In this document: one piece after another, positions 50,823-60,816 of the stretch
How the letters are laid out: each line of letters opens with the position of its first letter
Position numbering within the stretch: position 1 is the first letter of the stretch
Origin: Bacillus sp. NTK074B
Lineage (GTDB): Bacteria > Bacillota > Bacilli > Bacillales > Bacillaceae_B
Assembly (NCBI RefSeq): GCF_017303375.1
Contig: NZ_JAFKOH010000007.1
Coordinates: 62,001-126,000, forward strand
DNA length: 64,000 nt
Reading direction: 5' to 3'
Notes under the pieces: generated by a model
Seen by the model: the letters and a program-made list of their open reading frames with translations, nothing else
Database searches by the model: none
What the model was told of the DNA's origin: nothing
Made by a program: the position numbers and the translations under genes

Positions 50823-51119
50823 TTACTTTTTCATACTCTTCACAAATTCTTTAAGGACTTGTGGTGTCCGTTTTACTTCCTGAATGGTGCTCGTGACGCT
50901 CGACTTCTTATATTCGATGTCTTTTTGAATCTCTCCCTGGGTTTCTTGAAGCTGTGTAACTTCTGAAGAGATTTTATCCATCCTCCCTTGGATGTCTTCC
51001 ACTGTATGATTCATTTCATTCACAATCGGACGGGTTGTTTTTATAGTATTCATTAATGATGCACCCAACATCACCAAGGCAATAACAAATAATGCAATAC
51101 TCGCGTACACAATCCACAT
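50823..51119 (-). CDS. DUF948 membrane-anchored coiled-coil protein
   Basis: 98 residues: an N-terminal membrane helix (WIVYASIALFVIALVMLGA) followed by a long coiled coil (NEMNHTVEDIQGRMDKISSE, QETQGEIQKDIEYKKSS). Typical DUF948 protein of Bacillus (YtxG-like), a stress-related family of unknown role. A GAGGTGA site precedes the ATG. It stands alone. Confidence 0.82.
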   Translation of the reverse strand: MWIVYASIALFVIALVMLGASLMNTIKTTRPIVNEMNHTVEDIQGRMDKISSEVTQLQETQGEIQKDIEYKKSSVTSTIQEVKRTPQVLKEFVKSMKK

Positions 51120-51277
51120 GTTACAATCACCTCAATAAACGCTTTTACTGTTATATTCCCTAATTACGCTGAAAATAACGTATCCATCTGTTTTATTCTT
51201 CTGGTTTACTAAATTTCATAAAGCTAGTAATCTAAACTATAAGGATGATTTCTATAAAGGAAGAGGGAGAGGCGACA

Positions 51278-52066
51278 GTGATCAAAGCCATTATGTTTGA
51301 TTTAGACGACACATTATTATGGGACTCAAAAAGTATTGAAAAAGCATTCGAAGCAACTTGCCGGTATGCCGAAACCATAGCGGGTACAGATCCTGGAAGG
51401 TTAGAATCAAGTGTAAGAGAAGCTGCCAAAAAACTGTATGCAACGTATGATACATATGAATTTACACAAAATATCGGAATTAATCCCTTTGAAGGTCTGT
51501 GGGGCGACTTCCTGGATGATCATGATGAACACTTTCTTAAAATGAGAGAAATCGTTCCTTCTTACCGAAAAATGGCATGGACACAGGGTTTGAACTCTTT
51601 AGGTGTATCTGATTCAAAACTCGGTGAGGAATTATCCGAGAAGTTCCGAGAAGAAAGGGGTCAGAGACCATACGTATATGATGATACGTTCCATGTCTTA
51701 AATGAAGTGAAAGAAAAGTATCAGCTATTGTTATTAACGAATGGATCTCCTCACCTACAAAATACAAAGCTTGATAAAACCCCGGAACTTCTTCCTTACT
51801 TTCAAGAAATCATCATTTCGGGAGACATTGGGAAAGGAAAACCGGATCCTGCCATGTTTCAGCATGCTTTAAAAAGGCTGCACCTGCATAAGGATGAAGT
51901 CATCATGGTTGGAGATAACTTAAATACAGACATCCTGGGAGCTTCAAAACTCGGTATCACAACAATCTGGATAAACCGTCATCAACAAAAACCAGAACAG
52001 GTATACCCTGATTATGAAGTGAAAGAATTGCACGAAGTGATCGACATCGTCAATAATATAAAATAA
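51278..52066 (+). CDS. HAD-IA hydrolase (YsaA/GS1-like)
   Basis: 262 residues from GTG 51278, with GGGAGAGG five bases upstream. Motif I IMFDLDDTLLWDSK at the N-terminus, motif II LLLLTNGSPHLQ, Lys motif ISGDIGKGKPDPAMF and motif IV VIMVGDNLNTDILGASKLGI. The helical cap between them places it in subfamily I. These are general phosphatases; the substrate is unknown. An ATG at 51245 is an alternative start. A strong terminator follows. Confidence 0.85.
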   Translation: MIKAIMFDLDDTLLWDSKSIEKAFEATCRYAETIAGTDPGRLESSVREAAKKLYATYDTYEFTQNIGINPFEGLWGDFLDDHDEHFLKMREIVPSYRKMAWTQGLNSLGVSDSKLGEELSEKFREERGQRPYVYDDTFHVLNEVKEKYQLLLLTNGSPHLQNTKLDKTPELLPYFQEIIISGDIGKGKPDPAMFQHALKRLHLHKDEVIMVGDNLNTDILGASKLGITTIWINRHQQKPEQVYPDYEVKELHEVIDIVNNIK

Positions 52067-52070
52067 AAAG

Positions 52071-52104
52071 CAAAGAGGCTTCGATTCTTCGAGGCCTCTT
52101 TGTT
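52071..52104 (+). terminator. Terminator of the HAD hydrolase gene
   Basis: AAAGAGGCTTCG pairs with CGAGGCCTCTTT (one bulge), followed by GTTT. Confidence 0.75.
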
Positions 52105-52217
52105 TCATGCGTCATAATCGTTATGCTCCGTACATACTATTCACGGAAGTAGGAGCATTTTCAGTATCCATCGGTCAAATTGCGAAGGGGTTCATTATCA
52201 CAGAAGGAGGAATGACA

Positions 52218-52664
52218 GTGGGGAAAGGAATACATCAAGTGGATGTCCATGCATCACAATCAAGTGTATGGGCGTTTATACGGGATTTGAATGCCTGGGC
52301 TACTCTTGTTCCCGGGTACAGGGAGCATACCATCTTGTCTGATCGTGAATCACATTGGAAATTTGTTCTGCACTACGGGGTGGTAACAAAGAAGATGCAT
52401 GTTCAGGTTTGGATTACCGAGTGGATTGTGCCTTCGGAAGTTAAATTTACGTTAACTGGAATCAACCAGAGGTTCACTGGTACAGGGTATTTCAAAGCGG
52501 ACGAAACGAGCCCGCTTGTTATAAGAATGACGGGTTGTTTAATGATTGAATCCACCAGTCCCCTTGCAAAGCTGCTTCAAACGACATTTGATCACAAGAT
52601 CATTGACCTAACGAAGGAACTAACGACCGCAGTTGGGGAGGCCATTGAAAGAAAAGAGTCTTGA
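52218..52664 (+). CDS. SRPBCC / CoxG-like protein
   Basis: 148 residues: GIHQVDVHASQSSVWAFIRD, LNAWATLVPGYREHTILSD, FVLHYGVVTKKMHVQVWI, GTGYFKADETSPLVIRM and a C-terminal helix. This is the START-like SRPBCC fold, subgroup CoxG, which bind hydrophobic ligands. The GTG at 52218 is preferred because AAGGAGG is seven bases upstream; the ATG at 52212 is almost on top of the site. Function unknown. Confidence 0.75.
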   Translation: MGKGIHQVDVHASQSSVWAFIRDLNAWATLVPGYREHTILSDRESHWKFVLHYGVVTKKMHVQVWITEWIVPSEVKFTLTGINQRFTGTGYFKADETSPLVIRMTGCLMIESTSPLAKLLQTTFDHKIIDLTKELTTAVGEAIERKES

Positions 52665-52849
52665 ACTCAAGAGCCCTGCCATCATATATAGGGCTTGTTC
52701 CCTCTAAAAACAGATCGGCCGGACAATCGCTTATGTGATATAATAAATCCCTTATGAGCACGAGAATTGTTAGATAGTATAGAAATACATACACTAAATA
52801 ATACATAAACGATTAATTTGCAAAACGTATAGGATAAAGGGGTTTTACC

Positions 52850-55432
52850 ATGAAAAAGCTTCACATACTTAGAGAAGAAGCCATAGAGGAAACAAAAAGA
52901 AAGATTGAGGAAGATATCTCACTTTTCCTTCAGAAATATGAAAACTGTCCATCATACCAGGATTATCTGACGGAAAGAAGTGCTTTTTTTCAACAAATAT
53001 GGCTAAATATCTGGCTCAACAAAGTAACGAATGATGTCCTTCGAAGCCATAAGAAAGCGTTCCTCCGAGACAAAGGCTATGAAATAGAAGGAACGGATAA
53101 AAAACTGCTCAATAAACTGTTCCGAAATGAAATTAGAGCGTACGATCCTTTTCATATTTTGAATTGGTTAGAGGAAAATCCTCCTACTGAAAGCGAGTGG
53201 CAAAAACAACACATACGGGTAAGGAAGGAATCCCTTAAGAATCATGAAGAAAGAAAACAGGCACTCCTTCAAAAGGATATCCAAAAAGATATCTTGTCCT
53301 TTGTCAACGAGACAATGGATCAATTAGAGCTTCGTTGGTATGTGGAGTTACGCTATTTATTCGCGAAGAAATGTATTAATGATATGGAAACAAAATCTAA
53401 ATATCGTTCCATTGAACCATACATGCGGGAAGAGAAACTAGAAGAAGAAGGGAGATTCTCAACTACTTCATTCACTACTGTTGCGGATTTCTTACGTGAA
53501 TTTACGGGATCGATCCATAAGAAGAGTGAACATTGGAATGGACACGTATGGGAATATGAATCATATTTCTATCCATACGAACGATTTGTTTTCTATCACT
53601 CCGAGCAGCTCGTCTATCGTTCTTTATTTCAGCGCATTCCTGAAGGGTTAAAGACTGATTATGAAACTGTTTTCGGACAGCAGCTATCAGAAGAAAGACT
53701 GAGCAGAATCAGTCATCATATCCTTCTTACGTTAAAGTCGACTTTTTTTAACATGATCCAAGAAGAGTACGTTGAAGATTTATACAAGATTTCAGACATT
53801 CCTTTTAATATGGATGTTCATCTTGCTTTGTATGAAAAGGACCTGGAGCAGCGTAAAAAGAGAAAAGCAGCTGAAATGGCTGAAATGAAAAGAAAGAAGG
53901 AAGAAGAAGAGCGTGTATTGGAAGACATCTTCGGCAGGGAATACAGTCCATCATTCAGGGGAAATATCAACTATATTCTTCATATCGGGGAAACCAACAC
54001 AGGAAAAACCCATCATGCGATCAGTCGGATGAAAGAAGCTAAAAGTGGTATGTATCTGGCACCCCTTCGCCTGCTTGCTTTAGAAGTGTTCGACAAATTA
54101 AATTCCGAAGATGTGCCCTGTAATTTAAAAACAGGTGAAGAAGAAAAAGAAGTACCATTAGCAAACCATGTATCTTCTACTGTTGAAATGTTTCGTGAAA
54201 AAGATGAATATGAAGTGATTGTGATCGATGAAGCCCAGATGTTGGCCGATCAGGATAGAGGCTTTGCATGGTACAGGGCCATTACGAAATCCAGAGCGAA
54301 AGAGATACATATCATAGGCAGTGAAAACGCCCGGGAACTCCTATTGGAACTGGTCGGGGAAGGAAGCGTTGAAATTCACAATTATAAGAGAGAAATTCCT
54401 CTACAGGTTGAATCAAAGGAATTTCAACTGAAGCATGCAAAAAAAGGGGACGCCGTCGTTTGTTTTTCCAGAAAGAAGGTATTGGATACGGCCTCAAGAT
54501 TGCAAAACAATGGACATAAAGTCAGTATGATTTACGGTAGTATGCCCCCTGAGACCCGGAAAAGGCAAATGCTGCAGTTCATCAATGGGAAAACCAATAT
54601 GATCGTTGCCACTGATGCAATAGGGATGGGATTGAACTTACCGATACGCAGGATCGTATTCTTGGAAACGGAAAAATTTGACGGCACGAGAAGAAGGAGA
54701 CTCACTTCTCAGGAAGTAAAGCAGATTGCAGGTCGAGCTGGTAGAAAAGGAATGTACAATGAGGGAAGGGTCGCCTTCGCAAAAGACATCAAGATGATGA
54801 AACAACGTCTTGAACAACCTGATCAATCTCTCCGCACGTTTGCGATTGCGCCTACGAGTGGGGTATTTGAGCGGTTTCAACGCTATTACCATGATATGGA
54901 TACGTTTTTTTGCTTGTGGGACCAATTCAAAAGTCCCTTTGGAACGGAGAAAGCATCGCTTTTTGAAGAAAGAGAGCTCTATGAATTAATACGTGGCACG
55001 GATATTGAAGCGAAGTTGTCGTTAGATGATTTATACGGTTTTCTTCATCTTCCATTCTCAAAGAAAGAAGCTCAATTAACCGAACAATGGCTTCAGTGTA
55101 TGTATGCGATTGTTGATGGGGAAGACCTGCCGGAACCAGAGCTTAAGAATCATAACCTTGAGCAAAAGGAAGTTTCGTATAAAGCTGTCGGACTACATCT
55201 CCTATTTCTATACCGCTTGGGCAGGCAAACAGAAGCATTCTACTGGGAGAGGGTCCGAAGTGAAATTGCAGATGGAGTTCACGAAAGCTTAAGGACGGAA
55301 GTCACAAGTATGAGCCAAACGCGTAAACAATGCGGAAAGAAGCTTCCCCCGGACTTTGGATTTCCAATCTGTGACAGCTGTCACACAAAAAGGGTAAAAA
55401 GAAGAACAAAAAGAAAGCCTCCTCATTTCTGA
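52850..55432 (+). CDS. Suv3-like DEAD/DEAH-box RNA helicase
   Basis: 860 residues. The first 370 are a helical, Glu/Lys-rich extension. The helicase core has HIGETNTGKTHHAI (Walker A), YLAPLRLLALEVFD (Ia), VIVIDEAQMLADQDRGFAW (DEAQ, motif II), VCFSRKKVLDTASRL, MIVATDAIGMGLNLPIRRIV (V) and QIAGRAGRKGMYNEGRVAF (VI). The order and the EAQM/IAGRAGR motifs are those of mitochondrial Suv3 helicases. The C-terminus has a zinc-ribbon-like Cys cluster (QCGKKL and CDSCH). Probably an RNA helicase in RNA turnover. It is a single-gene unit. Confidence 0.87.
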   Translation: MKKLHILREEAIEETKRKIEEDISLFLQKYENCPSYQDYLTERSAFFQQIWLNIWLNKVTNDVLRSHKKAFLRDKGYEIEGTDKKLLNKLFRNEIRAYDPFHILNWLEENPPTESEWQKQHIRVRKESLKNHEERKQALLQKDIQKDILSFVNETMDQLELRWYVELRYLFAKKCINDMETKSKYRSIEPYMREEKLEEEGRFSTTSFTTVADFLREFTGSIHKKSEHWNGHVWEYESYFYPYERFVFYHSEQLVYRSLFQRIPEGLKTDYETVFGQQLSEERLSRISHHILLTLKSTFFNMIQEEYVEDLYKISDIPFNMDVHLALYEKDLEQRKKRKAAEMAEMKRKKEEEERVLEDIFGREYSPSFRGNINYILHIGETNTGKTHHAISRMKEAKSGMYLAPLRLLALEVFDKLNSEDVPCNLKTGEEEKEVPLANHVSSTVEMFREKDEYEVIVIDEAQMLADQDRGFAWYRAITKSRAKEIHIIGSENARELLLELVGEGSVEIHNYKREIPLQVESKEFQLKHAKKGDAVVCFSRKKVLDTASRLQNNGHKVSMIYGSMPPETRKRQMLQFINGKTNMIVATDAIGMGLNLPIRRIVFLETEKFDGTRRRRLTSQEVKQIAGRAGRKGMYNEGRVAFAKDIKMMKQRLEQPDQSLRTFAIAPTSGVFERFQRYYHDMDTFFCLWDQFKSPFGTEKASLFEERELYELIRGTDIEAKLSLDDLYGFLHLPFSKKEAQLTEQWLQCMYAIVDGEDLPEPELKNHNLEQKEVSYKAVGLHLLFLYRLGRQTEAFYWERVRSEIADGVHESLRTEVTSMSQTRKQCGKKLPPDFGFPICDSCHTKRVKRRTKRKPPHF

Positions 55433-55517
55433 TCTATGAGCACATCATATGTAAGAGAGAAGATATTATGATACGATCAAGTACGAAATAAGAAAACGTT
55501 GATTGAGGTGTTTTATC

Positions 55518-56237
55518 ATGAAAATTGAAATTTGGTCAGATTATGTATGTCCATTTTGCTATATAGGCAAACGCCATTTAGAAGAAGCTCTTGAGAAATT
55601 CCCTCAAAGGGATGGGGTTGAAATAGCATTTAAAAGCTTTGAGTTGGACCCAACCGCTCCGGTAAATACATCCTTGAGTATTCAGGAGATCCTGTCAAAA
55701 AAGTATGGAACCTCTCTCGAACAAGCTAAAAATATGACTGACAGTATGAGCCAGCAAGCTGCATCTGTCGGACTTGATTTCCGGTTTGATACAAATATAC
55801 CGACGAATACGTTTGATGCTCATCGCCTTACGAAATATGCGGAAACGAAAGGAAAAGGGGCAGAGCTGACAGAAATATTGCTGCATGCTCACTTTACCCT
55901 TTCTAAGCACATTGGTGACAGGGATGTCCTGCTTGAACTGGCAAAACAAGCAGGGTTAGAAAAAGAAGGGGCAATCGCTGTCCTTGAAGGCAGTGATTTC
56001 TCTCAAGACGTGCGAAATGACGAGGATGAAGCAAGACAGATTGGGGTTCAAGGGGTTCCATTCTTTGTCATCAATCGTAAATATGCCATATCCGGTGCAC
56101 AGCCAAGTGACGTTTTCCTGAATTCAATTCAAAAAGTGTGGGATGAGGAAAACCAAACCAATGCACTGGAGCCTCTTGGAACGGATGGATTGGCATGTGA
56201 TGAAAATGGGTGTGAGATTCCTTCGAACAAGGGTTAA
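55518..56237 (+). CDS. FrnE-type DsbA-family thiol oxidoreductase
   Basis: 239 residues: MKIEIWSDYVCPFCYIGKRH with active-site CPFC, then FKSFELDPTAP, FDTNIPTNTFDAHRL, LHAHFTLSKHIGDRDVL and GVQGVPFFVINRKYAISGAQ (cis-Pro loop). No signal peptide, so a cytoplasmic FrnE/YwbO-like protein. A second Cys pair near the end (CDENGC) may matter in redox cycling, as in FrnE of Deinococcus. ATG 55518 follows TGAGGTG. Confidence 0.87.
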   Translation: MKIEIWSDYVCPFCYIGKRHLEEALEKFPQRDGVEIAFKSFELDPTAPVNTSLSIQEILSKKYGTSLEQAKNMTDSMSQQAASVGLDFRFDTNIPTNTFDAHRLTKYAETKGKGAELTEILLHAHFTLSKHIGDRDVLLELAKQAGLEKEGAIAVLEGSDFSQDVRNDEDEARQIGVQGVPFFVINRKYAISGAQPSDVFLNSIQKVWDEENQTNALEPLGTDGLACDENGCEIPSNKG

Positions 56238-56257
56238 TGAAAACAGCGGTAAAAATG

Positions 56258-56292
56258 AAAAGAGCAAGCGGAATCATCCGCTTGCTCTTTTG
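56258..56292 (+). terminator. Terminator of the FrnE-type gene
   Basis: AAGAGCAAGCGG pairs perfectly with CCGCTTGCTCTT around a six-nt loop, then TTGG. Confidence 0.78.
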
Positions 56293-56304
56293 GTTGTTTT
56301 TACT

Positions 56305-56455
56305 GCCTCTGAACAAGCCGCTTCCGCTTTTACTCATCCAGCTCCAACGGCTAGAGGCTCGAGGTCTTAAGTCAATTCAGACAGTAGGCAAAGGGCGCCT
56401 TCCCGTCTGAATCGTCTTAAGCTTGTCGCCTCTGAGCAAGCCGTTTCCGCTTTTA
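56305..56455. repeat. Bacillus-type intergenic repeat with direct and inverted arms
   Basis: Two copies of a 28-base unit (GCCTCTGA-CAAGCCG-TTCCGCTTTTA type, 56305-56332 and 56428-56455, 26 of 28 identical) flank a palindromic core. Within it AACGGC and AGAGGC pair with GCCTCT and GCCGTT, CTTAAG is repeated on both sides, and TTCAGAC pairs with GTCTGAA. CCAGCTCC-AACGGCTAGAGGCTCGAG is the kind of sequence I associate with dispersed repeats between genes in Bacillus and Geobacillus. It overlaps the stop codon of the YlbC-like gene. Confidence 0.6.
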
Positions 56456-57583
56456 ATTACTATAAAAATTCTCTGTATAGTACGGCTGTGATTTTTCGTT
56501 AAAGGCTACGCCTATACCTACATGGTCGTAGTGAGGCTGCAGGATATTTTCTCTGTGACCTTTGGAATTCATCAGTCCTTCGTGGGCGAAGATCGAACTT
56601 AACTGACCGTAGGCAAGGTTTTCTCCAGCCGTCCTAAAGGCAACCTGGTCTTCTTCCATCCGGTCGAAGGGTGACTGTCCTTCAAGATTCGTATGACTGA
56701 AATAGTTCTGTTCCGCCATATCCAAACTATGTTCCCGTGCGGTGTCTTTTACTTGATCATCCCATGAGAGAACGCTCAGACCTTTTTCAACACGAGTTGC
56801 ATTAGTAAGGTCGAATAGCTGAAATTCAAATCCTTCTTTTAGATTGGAACTTCCATGGGAATAGAAATTTTTCTTATTTGATTCCAGGTCTTCTTTGATG
56901 ATCTGGATGGAAGTGACTGTATCGTTTTCATGCTTGTCGTAGAAGATGGTCACATAGCTTCCATCGACTTGATATACTTCCTGTTCCCCATTATTTTGCA
57001 GCTGATATAATGTCAGTCCTTTACGTATATTCGATAGTGGCTTACCAAGTTCGTTTTGTACCACTTTTTTTGAAACGCCCATTTTAATCCCCGAATCGGA
57101 GGAGAGGAGATCCTGATTTGTGAACAGGCCGTTTACCTTCCCTTTTTGATCATAGGAAACCATCAAGAAGTTCCGATAGTTTTCATGATAGGCATACCAT
57201 GAAACTCCGTACTCATTGGTAGATTGTCTTTTGGCTTCACCGAGCTCTCCCTCGACACTTTCTTTGGGATTCCCGATTTCAATGTTGTAAATTGAGAACT
57301 TTTGATCACTTGGAATAGTCAGTGTCGGCTTCTCTACAGGATCCACTTTCTTATTGTCAGAAGGATTCTCAAGATCCCGGAATGAGTCGTCGAGTTTTAT
57401 CAGAAGAAGGTTCACTTTACTATGAATTTGCTCAAATGCATTTTGCACCCTGGGGTTATCCTTCATTTCTTCAATTTTGGAGAGAACGGAATCGAACCCT
57501 GCAGCTTCGACTTTTTCTTCCCAAAAGGGTTTTGATATATAAGCAATCACGATAATCATGATAAAAATAAATAGTCGTTTCAA
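56453..57583 (-). CDS. Secreted CAP-domain protein (YlbC-like)
   Basis: 376 residues with an N-terminal membrane/signal segment (MKRLFIFIMIIVIAYISKPF), a CAP-associated N-domain in the middle (GNPKESVEGELGEAKRQSTN, YGVSWYAYHENYRNFLMVSY) and a C-terminal CAP/SCP domain (LTNATRVEKGLSVLSWDDQV, AREHSLDMAEQNYFSHTN, AGENLAYG, NSKGHRENILQPHYDHVGIG). This domain order is that of B. subtilis YlbC. Function is unknown. The stop codon lies within the intergenic repeat, so the last codons may derive from it. Confidence 0.85.
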   Translation of the reverse strand: MKRLFIFIMIIVIAYISKPFWEEKVEAAGFDSVLSKIEEMKDNPRVQNAFEQIHSKVNLLLIKLDDSFRDLENPSDNKKVDPVEKPTLTIPSDQKFSIYNIEIGNPKESVEGELGEAKRQSTNEYGVSWYAYHENYRNFLMVSYDQKGKVNGLFTNQDLLSSDSGIKMGVSKKVVQNELGKPLSNIRKGLTLYQLQNNGEQEVYQVDGSYVTIFYDKHENDTVTSIQIIKEDLESNKKNFYSHGSSNLKEGFEFQLFDLTNATRVEKGLSVLSWDDQVKDTAREHSLDMAEQNYFSHTNLEGQSPFDRMEEDQVAFRTAGENLAYGQLSSIFAHEGLMNSKGHRENILQPHYDHVGIGVAFNEKSQPYYTENFYSN

Positions 57584-57778
57584 ATGTTAACACTCCATTC
57601 TATCTTCCATTGTATCCAATATAATTAAGAAGTAAAAATAGAAAGGCTTATTACATATAGGCAGTACCCGTTCTACACCATTTTCAATCCAATCTTCCTG
57701 TTTTAGTATAGTTGGCTCTGGGTAAGATAAATGAATAGGGCACACTACAAAAACTTTACATATAAGGGGAAATGCACA

Positions 57779-58591
57779 ATGAAATTATCTCATGAAGAAA
57801 GAATTCAACTCCATGAATTCAATAACTTAACGAAATCATTAAGTTTTAATATGTACGATATCTGTTATACAAAGACCAGGGAAGAGCGGGAATCGTATAT
57901 TGAATACATTGATGAGCAGTACAACGCCGATCGATTGACGAAGATTCTGACTCATGTTTCGGATATTATCGGAGCGCATGTGCTGAACATATCGAAACAG
58001 GATTATGTTCCCCAGGGTGCGAGTGTGACAATCCTTGTATCGGAAGGTCCAATTGTTGAAGTACCGACAGATCATTTTGATGAATCACCCGGACCCCTCC
58101 CCTCAACGGTGACGATGCATCTGGATAAAAGCCATATCACAGTTCATACTTACCCTGAGTATCATCCTCATGAAGGGATTTCGACATTCAGGGCTGATAT
58201 AGATGTATCGACGTGTGGGGAAATTTCTCCCCTTAAGGCATTGAACTATCTGATTCATTCATTCGATACGGATATCATGACGATGGATTACCGGGTAAGG
58301 GGCTTTACCAGGGATATCAATGGGAGAAAGCTATTCATCGACCATGACATCAACTCAATTCAGAATTACATTCCGGAAGAAATCAAGGATGAGTATGATA
58401 TGATCGATGTGAATGTCTATCCCCAGAATATTTTTCATACTAAATGTAAGCTGAAGGAATTTGATTTAAATAACTATCTATTCGGGTATACGAAAGACAG
58501 ACTGGAAGATGATGAGGTAGATGAAATTACGGATAAAGTGAAAATGGAAATGGATGAGATATTTTACGGGAAAAACATACCCAGACCATAA
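57779..58591 (+). CDS. speD: S-adenosylmethionine decarboxylase, E. coli type
   Basis: 270 residues: [60 protein letters not shown] and the cleavage region [19 protein letters not shown], where the Ser of KSH becomes the pyruvoyl group. The long form resembles E. coli SpeD rather than the short SpeH of B. subtilis. It makes decarboxylated SAM for spermidine. ATG 57779 has an AAGGGGA site. Confidence 0.93.
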   Translation: MKLSHEERIQLHEFNNLTKSLSFNMYDICYTKTREERESYIEYIDEQYNADRLTKILTHVSDIIGAHVLNISKQDYVPQGASVTILVSEGPIVEVPTDHFDESPGPLPSTVTMHLDKSHITVHTYPEYHPHEGISTFRADIDVSTCGEISPLKALNYLIHSFDTDIMTMDYRVRGFTRDINGRKLFIDHDINSIQNYIPEEIKDEYDMIDVNVYPQNIFHTKCKLKEFDLNNYLFGYTKDRLEDDEVDEITDKVKMEMDEIFYGKNIPRP

Positions 58592-58610
58592 GAAATCACT
58601 CCCCTTTGTG

Positions 58611-58636
58611 CAGAAGTCAGCAAAGGGGTTTTTTAT
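58611..58636 (+). terminator. Terminator of speD
   Basis: CCCCTTTG pairs with CAAAGGGG, followed by six T and ATT. The stem-loop lies 20 bases after the stop. Confidence 0.85.
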
Positions 58637-58732
58637 TAAAATCTTATTATTATGAAAATGGATGTTCAGAAGGGTATCTTGAGCCCCTTGAAGAATAGTT
58701 ACATATGCATGTAAATAGAGGAGGATCAAGGA

Positions 58733-59530
58733 ATGAATTCACATGAAATCGAATACAAATTGCACGGAGATGATATGCAGTTTGTGGAAATAGAATTAGA
58801 TCCCGGAGAAAGTGCTGTAGCAGAAGCTGGCGGCATGATGATGATGGAAGATGGAATCGGGATGGAAACAATCTTTGGAGACGGTTCTCAAGGTGGCCGT
58901 ACTGGTGGACTTCTTGGTAAGCTTGTGGGTGCCGGAAAGCGTATTTTGACGGGTGAAAGCTTATTCATGACCGTATTCACGAACGAAGGCACAGGCAAGA
59001 AGCATGTATCTTTTGCGGCACCATATCCAGGTAAGATCATCCCTGTTGACTTAAGTGAATTAGGAGGCAAAGTCATCTGCCAAAAGGATGCTTTTCTATG
59101 TGCAGCAAAGGGAGTATCCGTTGGAATCGATTTTCAAAAAAAATTAGGGACGGGCTTCTTTGGCGGGGAAGGCTTCATCATGCAGAAGCTTGAAGGTGAC
59201 GGATTAGCTTTTCTCCATGCAGGTGGAACCATCTATAGAAGAGAGCTTCAACCTGGGGAAGTGTTACGAGTGGACACCGGGTGTTTGGTAGCCATGACAA
59301 AGGAAGTGGATTACAACATCGAATATGTTGGCAAAATCAAATCCGCCTTCTTTGGTGGGGAAGGATTGTTTTTTGCTACCGTCCGTGGTCCAGGCACGGT
59401 ATGGATTCAATCTCTTCCGTTCAGTCGTCTGGCGGAAAGAATCTATGCGAATGCTCCTGGTGGCGGCCGTTCGACGGGTGAGGGAAGCATACTTGGTGGA
59501 ATCGGGGATTTCCTGAACGGAGATGATTGA
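58733..59530 (+). CDS. AIM24/TIGR00266-family protein
   Basis: 265 residues, Gly-rich beta protein: [80 protein letters not shown] and [19 protein letters not shown]. These are the repeats of the TIGR00266 family, related to mitochondrial AIM24. Its biochemical role is unknown. An AGGAGG site precedes the ATG, and the gene is a single unit. Confidence 0.9.
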   Translation: MNSHEIEYKLHGDDMQFVEIELDPGESAVAEAGGMMMMEDGIGMETIFGDGSQGGRTGGLLGKLVGAGKRILTGESLFMTVFTNEGTGKKHVSFAAPYPGKIIPVDLSELGGKVICQKDAFLCAAKGVSVGIDFQKKLGTGFFGGEGFIMQKLEGDGLAFLHAGGTIYRRELQPGEVLRVDTGCLVAMTKEVDYNIEYVGKIKSAFFGGEGLFFATVRGPGTVWIQSLPFSRLAERIYANAPGGGRSTGEGSILGGIGDFLNGDD

Positions 59531-59545
59531 TCCCGGAGATTATAA

Positions 59546-59577
59546 AGAAGCATTTCCATTCGTGGAAGTGCTTTTTT
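59546..59577 (+). terminator. Terminator of the AIM24-family gene
   Basis: AAGCATTTCC pairs with GGAAGTGCTT (one G-U), followed by six T. Confidence 0.83.
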
Positions 59578-59669
59578 AAATGTTCAAGAGTTGACCGATT
59601 TATTTTGGGTATTCACCTACTCGCGTCCCGAGACATATGTTTAATTAAACGATGTGAAAGGGTGATTCC

Positions 59670-60764
59670 GTGAAAGGAAAGATTCGACATTATTATGCTG
59701 GAGGCAACACGGCCAAAGGTTTTTACAGTCTATATGATTCAGTGTTGGAGGGTCTGCAAAGGCTATATATACTAAAAGGCGGTCCAGGGACTGGGAAATC
59801 CTCCCTGATGAAGACAATTGGGGAACGCTTCCATGAGAAAGGGATAGAGGTGGACTATCTGCATTGTGCTTCCGATAATCAATCCATCGACGGTGTAATC
59901 CTCCCTGAGTTCGGTGTGGGGATTGTGGACGGGACGGCTCCTCATATTATTGAACCTAAAGCACCCGGTGTCATTGAAGAATATGTGAACCTGGGAGTGG
60001 CATGGGATCGCGAAGAGCTGTCCGGTCATAAGGAAGACATTCTTCGCTTAAACGATCAAATTTCCTCATTCTTTCAGAAGGCTTACGAAACCTTTGCATC
60101 ATCTCTCCGGGCCCACGACGACATAGAAGAAATCTACATTTCCAATATGGACTTCACCAAAGCGAATGAATTGACTAATGAGTTAATTTCACACTTATTT
60201 GAAGATAAGTGCCTCACTAAATCCTCCACAATCAAACATCGTTTCTTGGGTGCGGCGACTCCTGATGGGGCAGTTGATTACATTCAGAATTTAACAGGTG
60301 ATGTAGATAAGCGCTACTTTATAAAAGGCCGTGCGGGATCCGGAAAATCAACGATGTTAAAGAAAATTGCTTCTGCCGGAGAAGAGAAGGGCTATGATGT
60401 AGAGGTTTATCATTGTGGATTTGATCCCAATAGTCTGGATATGTTGATTATCAGAGAAAAAGGAATCGCCATTTTCGACAGCACTTCACCACATGAATAT
60501 TTTCCTGAGCGGCAATCTGATGAAATCATCGATATGTATGAAAGATGCATCACTTCAGGGACAGATGAAAAATACGCTGCGGAGATAGAACGCACGACCA
60601 AAGCCTATAAGGATAAAATGAAAGAGGCCCTCTCCTATCTGAAAGAAGCCAAATCCCTCCGCGAACAGCTTGAAGCCATTTATATAAAAGCGATGGACTT
60701 TTCAAAGGTAAATGCGATAAGAGAAGAAATCTTTCAGGAGATAACTGAGTTCATAAAAAAGTAG
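59670..60764 (+). CDS. Tandem P-loop ATPase (PRK06851-like)
   Basis: 364 residues with two similar halves. The first has LKGGPGTGKSSLMKTIGERF, YLHCASDNQSIDGVILPEFG and IVDGTAPHIIEPKAPG. The second, from about residue 210, has IKGRAGSGKSTMLKKIASAG, VYHCGFDPNSLDMLIIREKG and IFDSTSPHEYFPER. Both P-loops look intact. This layout is known in a conserved Bacillus/Clostridium family of unknown function. The GTG start follows AAAGGGTGA. Confidence 0.83.
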   Translation: MKGKIRHYYAGGNTAKGFYSLYDSVLEGLQRLYILKGGPGTGKSSLMKTIGERFHEKGIEVDYLHCASDNQSIDGVILPEFGVGIVDGTAPHIIEPKAPGVIEEYVNLGVAWDREELSGHKEDILRLNDQISSFFQKAYETFASSLRAHDDIEEIYISNMDFTKANELTNELISHLFEDKCLTKSSTIKHRFLGAATPDGAVDYIQNLTGDVDKRYFIKGRAGSGKSTMLKKIASAGEEKGYDVEVYHCGFDPNSLDMLIIREKGIAIFDSTSPHEYFPERQSDEIIDMYERCITSGTDEKYAAEIERTTKAYKDKMKEALSYLKEAKSLREQLEAIYIKAMDFSKVNAIREEIFQEITEFIKK

Positions 60765-60816
60765 TATAGGGAGAAAAACCGAAAAAACCGTCTCTCTATT
60801 AAAATGAATAACTGGT

